From Mercurialis annua (Eukaryota; Streptophyta; Magnoliopsida; Malpighiales; Euphorbiaceae): 64,000 nt of DNA. Numbering within the stretch: position 1 is the first letter of the stretch; the number at the start of each line of letters is the position of its first letter. Location of the stretch: the NCBI RefSeq assembly GCF_937616625.2, contig NC_065577.1:26735501-26799500 (forward strand). The letters are read 5' to 3'. Positions 34,692 through 45,777 of this stretch are shown here, piece by piece. The notes beneath the pieces were generated by a model. The model searched no databases, was not told where the DNA came from, and saw nothing but the letters and a program-made list of their open reading frames with translations. Made by a program: the position numbers and the translations under genes.

Positions 34692-37356
34692 ATAACCTTA
34701 CTCGCCTCCGGTAAGATTATCGTGCATCGAACCAAAAATTAGGGTTCGTGGACCTCCCATAGACTCTTGTGCTTGACTTATCTGTTACCGGCTTTATTTA
34801 CTGGACATATTTATTTTCTTCTCATCTCAGCAGTGTATGCAGTTCACAAGATATTAAAGCTGGAAATAAACAGGGATGAAAACAGTAAACATGTTTGATG
34901 CACATATGACTCGATATGGACTGACATTTGAGGCAAGTAGCAGGACTCCTAAACATACATCTAACCTTAGAGGTTTCTTGCATATAGATATGTCCGGCTG
35001 GTCTGGATTGATTACATGAACAAAGCCTAAACCGGATGTATAAGTGAGATTGATTGATTTTATTAGGTAATATTGATTTTATTAGGTGATCTTGAAAAAC
35101 CTATACAACCATTACTATATTTTCGTATTAGTCCTAAGATGTCTATGTGATGGGCTGGAATTGCATTAACGGGCTAATTTATGTGATTAATCCTTTAACC
35201 GGTTAATTTGACGGGCTTTTGGAAAGCGGTAAACATTGCCAGCATGCCCAGGGGAAGTTTGCCATACATACAAGTTTAGGGATACTTTTTAAGCTTAAAT
35301 GCACAAAAAATCACCAACTTTCACGTGTTTTTGGTATTTTACATAATCTTTTAATTTTTGCATATTTAAGATGAACTTTCTAAATTTTTGCAATTAAGAC
35401 CACGTGTGTTTTCCTTTAAAAAATAGTGTTATTTTACATCCAAAACCGCGTCGTTATAATATATAATGGTGCCGTTTTACATCCACAACGGTGTCGGTGT
35501 CTTTAATTGCAAAATTTTGAAAGTTCAATATTGTTTTTCCAAAATTAAAAGATTATGTTAAATACTACAAATACGCGAAAGATGGTGATTTTTGGTGCAT
35601 TTAAGCCTACTTCTTAACCTCGTTGACTTTGAGTGCTTGGTACTCGCACGGGTTTTGACCATTGGTCTGGTGGGAACGGATTCTCATCACAAGAGTTTTG
35701 AGTCTCGTCGATCTGGTTCTACTGGTTCAATTCGGAATCAATTTCGAGTTTAGGTTAACCCAGAATCGGCTCTAGAATTTGTTGGTTTGTTAGGCCTCGG
35801 GCTCGTGGGCCCAGTATATATACTATGTTTCTGGGACTTCTAAGACCGTTTTACATTAGGCTTGGATCGTTACAAAAAAGAAACAAAAAGTACATAAAAA
35901 ACAGTTAATGTGGGTCTAAAAGGAATCTAATTACGAGCTCAAACGAGCCCGGAAACCTAAATTGAAGATTTGGGAGTCGTTTGGAAGATCTGGGACTCAA
36001 TCTGGAACAGAATTCCTTAAGAACAAGGGGCCAAGAGGAGGTGGCAGCGCCGAAAAATTCGAGTGGCGGCGCACCAGCTTATTCTGGCGGCGGCGGTGGC
36101 TCGTCGGCATGTTAGAGCTCGTTTTGTTTCGCTTCGTTCTCACTCGTTTCAACTCCGTTTTTCGCGTAAAAGTAGTCAAAACTGCTTAAAATCCAATAAG
36201 GAATTCAAATACAACATTTACAGAGCGTTTAAAGCTAATTTTAAAAAAATTCATAGGCAGCAACCATGAAAATTATTTTTCCATGGCAAATAAGCTCAAA
36301 ATCACATCTAACATGCATCCTAAGAGCTACAATTAACCGGGTTTCTGGATTTCAACATATTAAACACATTAAATCAGTCATTAACATAATTATTCATCGA
36401 TATTATGGCAATTTGACAATCAAGTTATTAATTCTAGCGTGACAATTTTATGGCTAAAATTGGCCAATAAACTATCATACACCCTATATCACACAATTAG
36501 AGGAATTATAATGATCATGGCATACAAATCAATGGAAAATCAAAGGGATAAAAGAGGGTCCTCAGAACTACCGGTCTGAGTCCTTGGCTCGTTTGCTGCT
36601 GAAGTGGATGCGGAATCCAGCTTCGAATCTGATGTGACTGCTGCGTTCTTGGAGAACTAACACATGTATTAGGTGTTCTTCGGACCAGAAATTTGTGCGT
36701 GTGGTGTGTGTAAATTTTGGCTATGTTATTCTAGGGGGGGGGGCAAATTTTAGCTTCTCTAATTCTAGGGTTTGTGTGACACCTTTGGCTAGGCTGATTA
36801 AGGTAACTATTTATTGTGGTTAGGGGTGACATACGGTTAGCTAGAAGTTCAGATGATTTTAAATTCTCTTAGCCAGAGTTTTAGGTATACGACAATAGTT
36901 AAAGAGTGTTAAGTGATAGATTATTAGGATTAGGATTAGGTTTAAATTATTTACTTTAGGTTTTTACTTTTTTAATTAATTAATTAATTAAGTGATGATA
37001 ACTATGTTTAAAAGTGTTATTTGGTGCCTTGAAAGTATTAAAAACGACTCTTGGGACACTATGGGTTTGGGTATGGTCAATTTCAGTTCATAAAACTTGC
37101 AAATTGGCCCATAAACTTCTAAGACATTGCAATTAGTCCAAAATCTGGATTTAGACTACAATCTCTATGAATTTTTATAGGCTATTTACGCCTAATTTCA
37201 TTTTGATCCTCGAAGTTTTTGTTGTGCACAGATTACGCTTGCTTGGATTCCAGCAAACAAATCGAAAGCTCGTCACTAGGATAGATTTCTCTGAAAATCA
37301 TATTGGACGTTTGAGTCCCTTATCCCTTTTATCTGTCTGAAAAATATGTGTCTACA
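34692..37356 (-). mobile_element. Inverted LTR of the same Ogre-like family
   Basis: Reverse complement of 32328-34565, from CCTTACTCGCCTCCGGTAAG at the left to AAAATATGTGTCTACA at the right. The last ~126 bp of the LTR (in its own direction) are missing at the junction. It carries a MITE at 35284-35617 and is otherwise about 80% alike by eye. With the 3' LTR it forms a tail-to-tail palindrome. Confidence 0.88.
35284..35617. mobile_element. Mutator-type MITE with long terminal inverted repeats
   Basis: Long imperfect terminal inverted repeats (over 100 bp), starting GCTTAAATGCAC at left and ending GTGCATTTAAGC at right, enclose a 314-bp core that would fold into one long hairpin. Flanks ACTTTTTAA and ACTTCTTAA form a 9-bp duplication with one mismatch, the size made by Mutator-like transposases. 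The paralogous LTR at 33975-33983 shows the unfilled site as a single TTTAAAAGT. No coding capacity. Confidence 0.85.
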
Positions 37357-38027
37357 TTGATATGATTGTATACGAAATAAGAAACATAGGTAGTCAAAAC
37401 ATAGCGAACATAGGGGTTTCATCTGGTTATGTAAGTGGTTATTTATGCACGAATGCTTATAGTAATACTCAATTGTAAACTTACGAACTAACTCAGTGAC
37501 GACTGACCCCCCCAACATTGTATATTGTAGGTGCTCGGTCTTTGACAAAACGGACTTCCACTTTTGTTCCAGAAGTCTGTATACACAGGAAGAGGAATCA
37601 CTCAGTAGTGCTGTAGTTGTCAAGTCCTATTCTAGAAGATATAGATAGTCTAACAAACGGTTTTTAAAAAAAACTCTGATATATATTATGTATATTTTTC
37701 ATAGTTTATAAAACTATGTTTTAACCGATTGAATTATCCACTAGTTACCTATGAATGGAATTGGTTATAATTATGATTTGTATAAGTATATATGGAACGG
37801 GGTTTGCTAGAAAGGAAGATATCTCAATGTAAGACCCATATTCCCATGTAATGTTAAAGGATTTTGAAATGACGTTTGCATACGTCAAGTTTGAAAAGCT
37901 TTCAAGAAAAAGTTTTGTGATTATTTTGTGAAACATTTATACACGTTTTTAAGGCTTGCTACGGGTTTCGGAACTACCATTCCCATTCCCTAGCGCTTGT
38001 CGGGACTCGAAATTTCGGGTCGTGACA
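37357..38027 (+). mobile_element. LTR 'C', U5 end (Ty3/gypsy, element 1 family)
   Basis: Ends AAGGCTTGCTACGGGTTTCG...CCCATTCCCTAGCG...GGGTCGTGACA, the terminal block of the family LTR in plus orientation. The U3/R part is missing; the Ogre-like inverted LTR adjoins it. Confidence 0.82.
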
Positions 38028-38029
38028 AC

Positions 38030-38043
38030 GGTGTTATCAGAGC
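38030..38043 (+). other. Mutated primer binding site of element C
   Basis: GGTGTTATCAGAGC, the tRNA-Met complement with an altered start, two bases after the LTR end. Confidence 0.8.
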
Positions 38044-38831
38044 AATGGTTTGGTATCATTGCCCATTGCCCATATGTCATTGATGTTTGTTTGTACTTAG
38101 GTTGACGTTGGCACTAGGTTAAGCTAGAAACTACTGCAGCTATAGGATTCGAGTCATGTCTTCCTTCCATATTTTTATGTTTCATAAGTTTTTAGCCTCT
38201 CTTTCTGGGATATAAAATAAAGATAATGCGCGTGCGTGTGAATCAGACGAATCGACATCGATGCTTGGATATTAAGGATGAAATAACTTAAAGGCAATGT
38301 CGAAGTAATTCGACAAATAGTACAAGGGCGACTCATGGAAGAAGTTCGGGTTCAAAGGAGTGGAGTTGTATGGGAAATTCTTACTGGTTACAGAGTTCAG
38401 GACTGGAAGAAACTTACAAAACTAAGTGGTATGACATGTTATGGTTATCCATTTAAATGATTTTAAAAGCATAATTGTGCCCAGTCATGAGATATAAGTA
38501 TAAATGTCATCATATTGATACTGAATGCATCACTACATATATATGAATACACGCATTAGTAGAACATGCATCACTCATATGGAATAAGTTGTGTAAACTC
38601 TTTGGGGATGATAGACATCATCACCCTATGCACAATTATTCAGATGTTTAAAAAGTGAGTTTTAAACAAATAATTTTGAAAATGTGTATGCAAGTGATTG
38701 AAACATTTCAAACATATTTGTTTTATATTAAGTATACCTAGACCAGAACTCTGTAAAAAAAGTAAATACTCGAGATCAAGTAGTAAGCTATTCTCGAGGG
38801 GGAAACAGAAGCATATAAGAGTGCAAGTTGG
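38044..38831 (+). mobile_element. Leader and 3'-region remnant of element C
   Basis: Collinear with the reverse complement of 7886-7230 in element 1, including the leader block (38129-38160), TTACTGGTTACAGAGTT, the inverted repeat, and CTCGAGATCAAGTAGTAAGC.ATTCTCGAGG. Homology stops at 38831, at the base where the hairpin begins. Like element 1, it has no gag between primer site and inverted repeat, so both descend from the same deletion derivative. Confidence 0.85.
38469..38639. repeat. Inverted repeat GCATAATTGTGC...GCACAATTAT in C
   Basis: Arms as at 7408-7457 but with a loop of about 149 bp. The arm-proximal GTCATGAGA and CATCATCACCCTAT are shared with element 1; the middle of the loop is not. 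Confidence 0.85.
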
Positions 38832-38924
38832 AAGTCCACTTAGATGTTTGACACCTAAGCAAAATGATAAAAATGGAGAGAATTAATGTCATTTTTCTTA
38901 GGTGTCAAACATCTAAGTGGACTT
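38832..38924. repeat. Perfect-arm 93-bp hairpin
   Basis: Arms of 28 bp (beginning AAGTCCACTTAGATG, ending CTAAGTGGACTT) are exact reverse complements. The inner 37 bp extends the pairing imperfectly (CAAAATGATAAAAATG with GTCATTTTTC). No target duplication is evident. It lies exactly at the end of element C homology. Could be a tiny foldback/MITE or a palindromic repair junction. Confidence 0.85.
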
Positions 38925-40034
38925 GACGAAAATAGAGGGAATTTAAACTTGAGGGGAGTCATTCCCGTTGAGTTAACTCTTAATCATATTCTTTACTAAG
39001 CCAATAGACTTGTCATATTTACCTAACTAATAATCGAATACATGATACATTCGTTACAAAATCCTAATCACGAATGTCGTGTTCTATATCTAAATTTCAT
39101 GATTTCTGAGTCTGAGGATCGATATCGGGTCGGGGTACGTCATGTCGGGCCTCGGCACGTCGTACCCGAGCTAAAACGCTGTTAATAACTTTCTCAGGTC
39201 TTGAGAAGCTTTCTCACATCATGAGAAGCTCCCTATCGTCTTGAGAAGCTCTCTGGCGTCTTGTATCGCGAGAAACTTTATAGCGTCGCGAGAAGCTGTA
39301 TCGCGTCGCGAGACACCCAAAACAACCCCAAATTTATTTCGACATGATTCTGACTTAATTCCGACCTTTATGCACATGGTCATCTTCGTAAAAACACTCC
39401 TAATCATCACAAATGTATAGATAACGTTTCAAACGAATCAAATATGCTTAAACGACTAGGTTACGGCATATACGCTCTAATCGCACAAATTCAAAAACCT
39501 AAGTAGAAAATTAACCCCAAATTTCAGCAACCAAAAATTGATTCTTACCTTTATTTGCAGCCCTTATTTGATTGAGAATCATTCCCCCTATTCTAACACA
39601 ACATGAATTGTCCATTTCCGATATCAAACGAAGAAACCGCAATCGATCGAAGTTTGGTGATGAAAAACGGAGATGAAGAACAAATTTGATGTCTCTGGAA
39701 TGTGTTTATTTGATTTGAATCCATATGCTAGTGCTATATATATCATGGTTAACATAATCCTTGGGTTCCTCATGTTTTCACTTAAATAATAAGCACTTCT
39801 TTTCTTTTTTTCTTTTTCGTCCAACGATCACTTAACCGTTTTTACTCGATCTCTTACGTATAATTATATCCAAATAAATAATACTACTTCGAGACTTTAT
39901 TAATTTATATTCCAATAAATATTTTTAATTTATTCTCGGCTAAAATACTTAAATTTTCCAATCTGAGACATAAAGTTCACTTTTTTCTATTTTCTCGTTT
40001 ATTTCTTTTTAATACTATCATTTCTTGCTTTAAC
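38925..40034 (-). mobile_element. LTR 'H', left piece (Ty3/gypsy)
   Basis: Diverged minus-strand LTR of the TGTAATACCCC group. The promoter (TATATATAT at 39735-39742) and hairpin array are visible; most of U5 is missing at the left. It is cut at 40034 by element B and resumes at 46472. Confidence 0.75.
39131..39313. repeat. Hairpin array in LTR H
   Basis: GGGTACG...CGTACCC (39134-39167), TTCTCA-GGTC-TTGAGAA (39191-39207), TTCTCA-CATC-ATGAGAA (39211-39227), then ~23-bp copies ending TCGCG-T-CGCGA (39301-39311). It lies about 420-600 bp downstream of the TATA box in element direction. Confidence 0.82.
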
Positions 40035-40257
40035 TGATGGAATAAGCCCACAAGCGAAAGCCCAAAATATTTATCAAACACATATCCCACATCGGCTAAG
40101 AAGAAGTAAGGATCATATGCCTGCCTATAAATAGATCAGTCCCTCATTCATAAAGAGGACCAGATTAAGAGACATATCACCACCTCATTTAGACTAGACA
40201 CCCAATTGTAATGATAGCCTCAATCCATATAATCTCTGAATATTACCACTTCTATCA
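40035..40257 (+). repeat. 5' LTR of element B
   Basis: 223 bp with TATA box TATAAATA at 40126-40133. It lacks about 160 bp present in the 3' LTR. Confidence 0.9.
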
Positions 40258-40259
40258 TT

Positions 40260-40277
40260 TGGAGCCGTCTGTGGGAA
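40260..40277 (+). other. Primer binding site of element B
   Basis: TGGAGCCGTCTGTGGGAA. The equivalent in E and D is TTGGCGCCGTCTGTGGGAA. The first 9-10 bases of the latter fit tRNA-Asp, the rest does not, so the true primer tRNA is uncertain. Confidence 0.7.
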
Positions 40278-40369
40278 CGCTGTTCTCAGGAAAATAAAAT
40301 TCTAGTGATAAAAGTGGTAAGAACCTAGAGCTTTAAAGATCCACAATCAATACATTAAGGCAAGTTAAA

Positions 40370-40948
40370 ATGGACATGCACGAAACAAGTACGATCAACA
40401 AGAGAAGGAGAGACGAGAACGATGATAACTCTCTGAGAAGGTACAAGAGGAATAGAACAACAATGCCGGCGGTAGAGTGCAACGAGAGTCCGAATCTCGA
40501 ACCGAGAGAGGCGAGAGTCGCCATCGTGGTACGGGGAAAGGTAGGAGGACGAGAGGTCCCGAGAGTGTTGGTGGACCCCGGATCGTACGTCAACATCATC
40601 ACGGAGAAGGTCTATTGGGCAACCGGGGGGAGTCAGATCCGCATAAGGGCGAGCCCAAGCTACATACAAGGAATAGCATGCGACAAGGTCCAAACAATGG
40701 GAGCAGCGTAAACTCGAGTGAACTTCAACGACGGTCGAGGCCAGGAAAGGACAGTCACTTCCTTTTTCCACATTATAAGCAAGAGCCTTCCATATCACCT
40801 CATATTGGGTCAGCCGTTCTTCTACGAGTCGGGAGCCGTCCTCAATGCGAGAAACGGAAGGATAATGATACCTACCTCTTTAGGAACAATGATTATCGAA
40901 GGAAGCCAGCCAACGGGCGGCCATGGCCGAGCTACTCAGTATATATGA
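40370..40948 (+). pseudogene. Gag-Pol protease region of element B
   Basis: One frame with a single in-frame TAA (40709-40711) runs through a retropepsin-like domain. The active-site loop reads VLVDPGSYVNIIT, where Tat-group proteases usually have VLVDxGSSxNII. The C-terminal strand block is LILGQPFFYESGAVLNARNG followed by MIPTSLGTMIIEG. The catalytic Asp is in VDPG. The N-terminal part (RRRDENDDNS) is charged linker. No Gag capsid or zinc knuckle precedes it: the leader runs almost straight into protease, so gag has been deleted. Protease would have processed the polyprotein. Confidence 0.8.
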
Positions 40949-41029
40949 GATACTGGAGCTGCCATGTGAGGAATCAACAACAAACCCGGTAGGCGAAACG
41001 AAGCCATGGGAAGTCCACACCGGGAAAAA

Positions 41030-41539
41030 TGTGAAAATGGGCACCAACATGAAAGAAGTTACTGAAAAGGAGATCCAGAAAGTGCTCCGGGAATTCGAGG
41101 GGACTTCGCCACAAAAGCCTCTGATATCAAGGGTGTACGACCAGAGCTGGCGTGCAACGAATTAAATATCGACAAAACCATGAAACCAATTCGAAAAAAG
41201 AAGCGTCGACACTCGGAGGAGCGATAAAGAATCATAGCATAGGAAGTGGAAAAATTGCTAGGAGCGGGGTTCATTAGAGAAGTCAAATACCTAGATTGGT
41301 TGAGCAACGTCGTCCTAGTGAAAAAGGTAAACAGAAAGAACCGGATGTGCGTCGACTTCACCGACCTGAACAAAGCATGTCCAAAGGACTGCATTCCCTT
41401 ACCTAATATCGATCAATTGGTCGACTCCACCGCCGGATACGTGATGTACAGCTTAGTGGACAAGGCGCAAGGAAACAACCAAATTCCGATGAAAGAAGAA
41501 GAGCTCAGATATATCCAAAAATCAAAAAGATGGCTTTAG
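41030..41539 (+). pseudogene. Reverse transcriptase N-terminal fragment of element B
   Basis: After a frameshifted linker (KEIQKVLREFEG, LNIDKTMKPIRKKKRR) the RT fingers read EKLLGAGFIREVKYLDWLSN, VVLVKK, MCVDFTDLNKACPKDCIPLP and IDQLVDSTAG, standard Ty3/gypsy RT motifs. The frame stops right after the QGNNQI.M motif. The YxDD catalytic box, the rest of the palm and the thumb are absent, the next sequence being the RT-RNase H connection. RT is therefore inactive by a large internal deletion. Confidence 0.88.
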
Positions 41540-42180
41540 CACTGACAACAACGGTGAAGAAATTGAGGCTATACTTTCAGGCGCACCTGATAGTCGTACG
41601 AACCGACCAACCCCTACGGCAAGCCCTTCAAAGACCAGAACTGTCAGGAAGAATAGTCAAGTGGGCAATACTGCTGGGGAGAACACAAAATTAGTTACGA
41701 ACCCAGGCAGGCAATGAAAGCTCAAATCCTGGCGGACTTCGTAGCGGAACTTTCCGGAGATCCCGCGACAAAACTGGAATTAAAAGAAACACGGGAACTC
41801 TATGTCGATGGAGTAAAAAACAAAAAAAGGGCAGGAGCGGGAGTCATCCTTAAAGGCCCACACAAGGTGCGGATCGAGTATGGGGTCTACCTGAATTTCA
41901 TGGCAACCAATAATGTGGTAGAAATATGAAGCGTTGATAGTAGGACTAGACTAGCAGTAGAGGTAAGAATGGAACACTTAAGGATCCATTGTGACTCGAA
42001 ACTGGTAGTGGGATAAATAGATGGGACATTCGCCACTAAAGAGGAGAACCTACTAAAATACAACAAAAAGGCAAAGGATCTCCTACAATAAATCAAGAAA
42101 CGAGGCAGACAATGGCAAATAAAAATGATCGGAAGAGAAGAAAACACGGAGGCAGACGCCATAGCAAAAGCGGAATCGGA
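41540..42180 (+). pseudogene. RNase H domain of element B
   Basis: Begins in the connection domain (LRLYFQAHLIVVRTDQPLRQ, SGRIVKWAILLG) and passes through ILADFVAELSGDP, ELYVDGVKNKK..GAGVIL (first catalytic Asp in YVDG), MATNNVVE, RIHCDSKLVVG (Asp in CDSK) and REENTEADAIAKAESE (Asp in EAD). The normal EYEAL Glu region is broken by a stop after VVE. Several frame changes and stops. In life it would degrade the RNA strand of the hybrid. Confidence 0.85.
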
Positions 42181-42225
42181 AAAAAGCGATAGATTCCAAA
42201 CGATGGAATTCAAAAAAAAAACATC

Positions 42226-43611
42226 ACGTTACCGACGATCGACGTGCCAACAAGTTGCCCCATACAAGAGCTGGACGAATGGATGGAGCCCATCTGGAGA
42301 TAATTGGAGGAAGGAAAGACACTGGAAGACTTAAACGAAGCCCAAAAAGTAAGAAGGGCAGCCAGTCGATTTGCGTTTTATGAAGAAATGTTGTACAGGA
42401 TAACCATAAGCCACCCGTGGTGCAGATTCGTATCTGGGAGAGTGGGACAGAATGTTCAGAGCGAGTTACATGAAGGGATATACGGCGCACATGAGGGACC
42501 AGAAGCCTTAGTAAGAAAAGCATCCTTGCAAGGATACTACTAGCCAATCATGGAAGAGGACTCCAAAGAACTGGTAAAGAAGTGCGACAAATGCCAAAGG
42601 CACGGGGACAGATCCCACATTCCATCTCAGGAAACCAACCTTGCGCCAATACCATGGCCATTTGAAAAATTGGGAATAGACATCCTGGGACCATTCCCAA
42701 CGGAGAAAAACCAAAAGAAATTTATTTTTGTGGCAATCGACCACTCTACAAAATTGGCAGAAGTAGAAGCGGTCTCCATGATAACAACAGCAAAAACAGA
42801 GGAGTTCTTCTGGAGAGAAGTAGTATACAGATTCGGTATACCCCGGACGCTAGAAACGGATAATGGGAAGCAATTTGACAGTGCAACCTTCAGGGGTTTT
42901 TATGAAAACTTGGGCATAAACCTACAGTTTACATCAGTGGCGCACCCCCAAACAAACGGAATGACAGAAGTGACCAACAGAACGATCTGCAAAAGGCTGA
43001 AAAAAAGACTTGACAAAGCAAAAGGCAACTGGGCGGAAGAACTAAATAGCGTAGTCTGGGCATACAGAACGACTCCAAGGAAAGGAACGGGAGAAACGCC
43101 ATTTCGCTTAAGATACAGAGTGGAGGCAGTCATCCTAATTGAAAGAGGAATTCCATCGATAAGAACAAAACATTACAATGAAGACACAAGCAAGGAAGAA
43201 TCGAGGCAAGCCGTGGACCAGTTAAAAGGGAAAAGACACGCAGGCAACGTCCGAGTTGAAACTTACCGAAGCCAAACAGCTAGGTACCACAATAAAAAGG
43301 TACAACCAATAAATTTCAAGACAGGAGACCTGTTCCTAAGAGATGCGGCTATTAGGAAAGGCAATGCTGTCGTAGGAAAGCTGGAAAGAAACCGGGAAGT
43401 ACCATATCGGGTGACAAAGACTACCGGAAGGGGAGCATACCGTTTGGAAACTATAAAGGGATGGGAAGTACCTAGATTTTGGAATGTAGAACACCTGAAA
43501 TTGTATCATGAATCGAATGAAAGAAAATTTCGACGGGAAGCTACAAAAGTGCAAACAAAAAAAATAGAAGAAAGAAGGAAACAAAACGCAACAAAACGGC
43601 CAACACACTGA
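42226..43611 (+). pseudogene. Integrase of element B, catalytic triad preserved
   Basis: Best preserved gene of the window: 353 open codons after 42550. The zinc finger has LHEGIYGAHEG then CDKCQ (HHCC), interrupted by TAG at 42541 where Tat relatives have the Trp of YYWP; another stop (TAA, 42301) lies in the linker. The core shows LGIDILGPFP, ETDNGKQFDS and TNGMTEVTNRT. I count 35 residues between the second Asp and the Glu, i.e. an intact DD35E. The C-terminus (FKTGDLFLRDA, GKLERNREVPYRV, WNVEHLKLYH) is the GPY/F-like/SH3 part. It joins cDNA to host DNA. Two nonsense codons are the only visible defects. Confidence 0.92.
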
Positions 43612-43966
43612 GAAACATTTCTCAGGAAAAATAACAATAAACAAACAACAAAATAAAGAATATGGGAGACATCTCCTATAAATAACTTGAGGAACATTCC
43701 TCAGAGGCAAAAGTACAACAGCAGCAAAGTAAAATAGCAAGAGAAGCGACCACCGGCAGATCGTTCAATATAAACTAACTAGAGTTATATAAATATAACT
43801 CATGTTCCAATAAATCAAAAAGAAAAAAAAGAACATTGTTCAAAACAGATGCATAACACTACTAAAAAGATATTACAAAAATACTACAAAGTAATCAACC
43901 ACTATTGGGAGTATTCAAAAATCCAAAGCCTTTAGACAGAAAAGGCATGGTAGGATCCGGCAGGCC
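43612..43966 (+). mobile_element. Spacer between integrase and antisense ORF of B
   Basis: Non-coding; contains short repeats of GGA(G/A)ACAT.(T/C)CTC and CTCATGTTCC, nothing further. Confidence 0.5.
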
Positions 43967-45777
43967 TTAAGACTGTGAGGCAAAAGGGGAAGGAAAACCT
44001 AGCGAGAGCGGAGGCAGACTCGAATGGGTAACCGGAACCGGAGCAGCCGCAATGGATGAAGAGGTAGGAACGACGGCAGGAGGTGCGGCTTGAGCCAACT
44101 TATGAGCAGCCAACAACAGTTGGGCTTCTTCCATCAAGGAGGAGGCATCAACCGCAACAAAGGAAGTATCTCTGCCAGGGTTGGAGGATAGATAATTCTC
44201 TCGAATAACCCCCCTGGTGCAGCCTCAATAAGCGAGAGATAATAAAGATGGCATCGTCCAAGCCCTCCTTTACTCCAGCATGATCAGACTTTAAACGAGA
44301 AACCTCAGCGCAAAGGTCGACATTGTCCCTTCGTAGAAGATCCCTTTCAATAAACGCCTCCTTAACTTGCAACTCCGCAAAAGAGCGGTATGATTGCTCC
44401 CCCACTAACTCATAATCTTTAGCAATATAATGCTGCTGAGGAATACGAATGCCATCAACAGCGGTCAAATGTGCATGGCCAACAGAATCGAAGAGATCCT
44501 CACCTTCCAAACGCTAATAAAAAGAAAGAAGCTCCATCATACCAATAAAATCACGGACCTAGCAGAAGACGCCCAAGTCATGGCGGTTACAGCCAAACGG
44601 AAGGATCAAGTGAGAACCTTAATGAGGCGTAGAGGGAACCCCTATCTCCTCCCCAACATCTTCACCTTCTTGAAGGGATGTAAACACGGTCGAGGGATCC
44701 ACGGGCAAAGCAGTGGCGCCGGTTGAGATAGGGGGAACACACACCAGAAGGGTTACGACCGCCGCGAAAAGAGGAGAAGAAGAAAGGGGAACCATTTGCT
44801 GACTACCGGATGAAGCAGGACGAAGAACTCCAGCCAAAATTGAAGGAACGGTGGAAACGACAGGAGAAGGAAGGCGAGTATCAGGCTTCTTCCTGGGAGG
44901 GAGATCCAAACCTCCACTCCGCAGATGCTTCCGAGAAACCAAAGCAGAAGCGATCGGAACAGTAGAGTTTGTCAGTAAACATGCCAACACCAACAGTAAG
45001 AGACGACAAAAGAACAATGCGAAAATAAAGAAAGGGAAAGGGGAGCTTACCAGCAATAGAAGGGGCAGGTAAAGAAGTAACAGTTACAAAAGCGACCGGC
45101 AAAAGGACAGGAGGATCGGCACGATTCCACAAATACTTACTGATATAATCAGCATAGTTCTGAGACCTCTCCCCATAGAAGGTCTGGATACGCTTCATAA
45201 GAGCGTACTCATCCTTCGGTACCTCGTATGGATCGCGCGACTCAATTTGAGACCGCCAAAAGGGTAGGACCAAGAGACTGAGATGGATAACTGATAATGA
45301 AAAACTTACTCTTCCACTTCTTCTTAATCAAATCAGGAAGGTCATCAAACATTTTCAAACCAGAACGAAACCCCAAAGAAACGAACATCAAATCTTTTTT
45401 CCGATAAGGCAAATTCATCAAAAAATGCACGCGATTGAGAATCAAACGCTCGCCGTTGAGGTTGTGTAGCAACTTCAAACAGATGAAGTGGCACATGGCA
45501 TTGGGATGAACCTGGGATAAAGCGATACCCCAATACTCCAAGAACCGAAATAGCAATTTATCCAATGGGAAGCGAAGGCCAGCCTCTAGTTGCTCCTCAA
45601 AAACAAAGGAAGACCAGAGGGCAATCGCGAAAAAGCATATTGGCCCCCTGTCGGGACATTCATGTCGTACTCATCAAGAATTTTGTAAGTCTGCAGCATC
45701 ACAACAAGAGACTCGGAGGTTAAGGTGCACGGCCACTTCTTCAAAGTAGCAACCGCCTTGGAATAGTTATCACCCAT
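43967..45777 (-). pseudogene. Antisense extra ORF of element B (Transposase_28-like)
   Basis: Starts at ATG (MGDNYSKAVATLKKWP) and is traceable in pieces to a TAA at 43967. The N-terminal domain reads PLDKLLFRFLEYWGIALSQV, HPNAMCHFICL, RKKDLMFVSLGFRSGLK and KKKWKSKFF, the layout of the 'putative gypsy type transposon' domain (PF04195) found in antisense extra ORFs of Tat elements. Then come PYEVPKDEYALMKRIQTFYG, an R/K and proline-rich linker, a coiled coil (LQVKEAFIERDLLRRDNVDL) and an Ala/Pro-rich tail ending LGFPSPFASQS. Introns are likely between pieces. Function of this family is unknown. Confidence 0.7.

Noticed and set aside
37276..37623. 115-codon minus-strand frame
   Set aside because: Spans the junction of the inverted Ogre-like LTR and LTR C, so it cannot be a functional gene.
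40355..40798. 147-codon minus-strand frame
   Set aside because: Opposite-strand shadow of the same protease region; composition unlike a protein.
40477..40992. 171-codon plus-strand frame
   Set aside because: Out-of-frame shadow of the element B protease, whose motifs (VLVDPGS, LGQPFF) are in the other frame.
42900..43740. Minus-strand frames of 77-134 codons under the integrase
   Set aside because: Mirror frames of the plus-strand integrase and its AT-rich tail, with no recognisable motif; the true antisense ORF starts further right.
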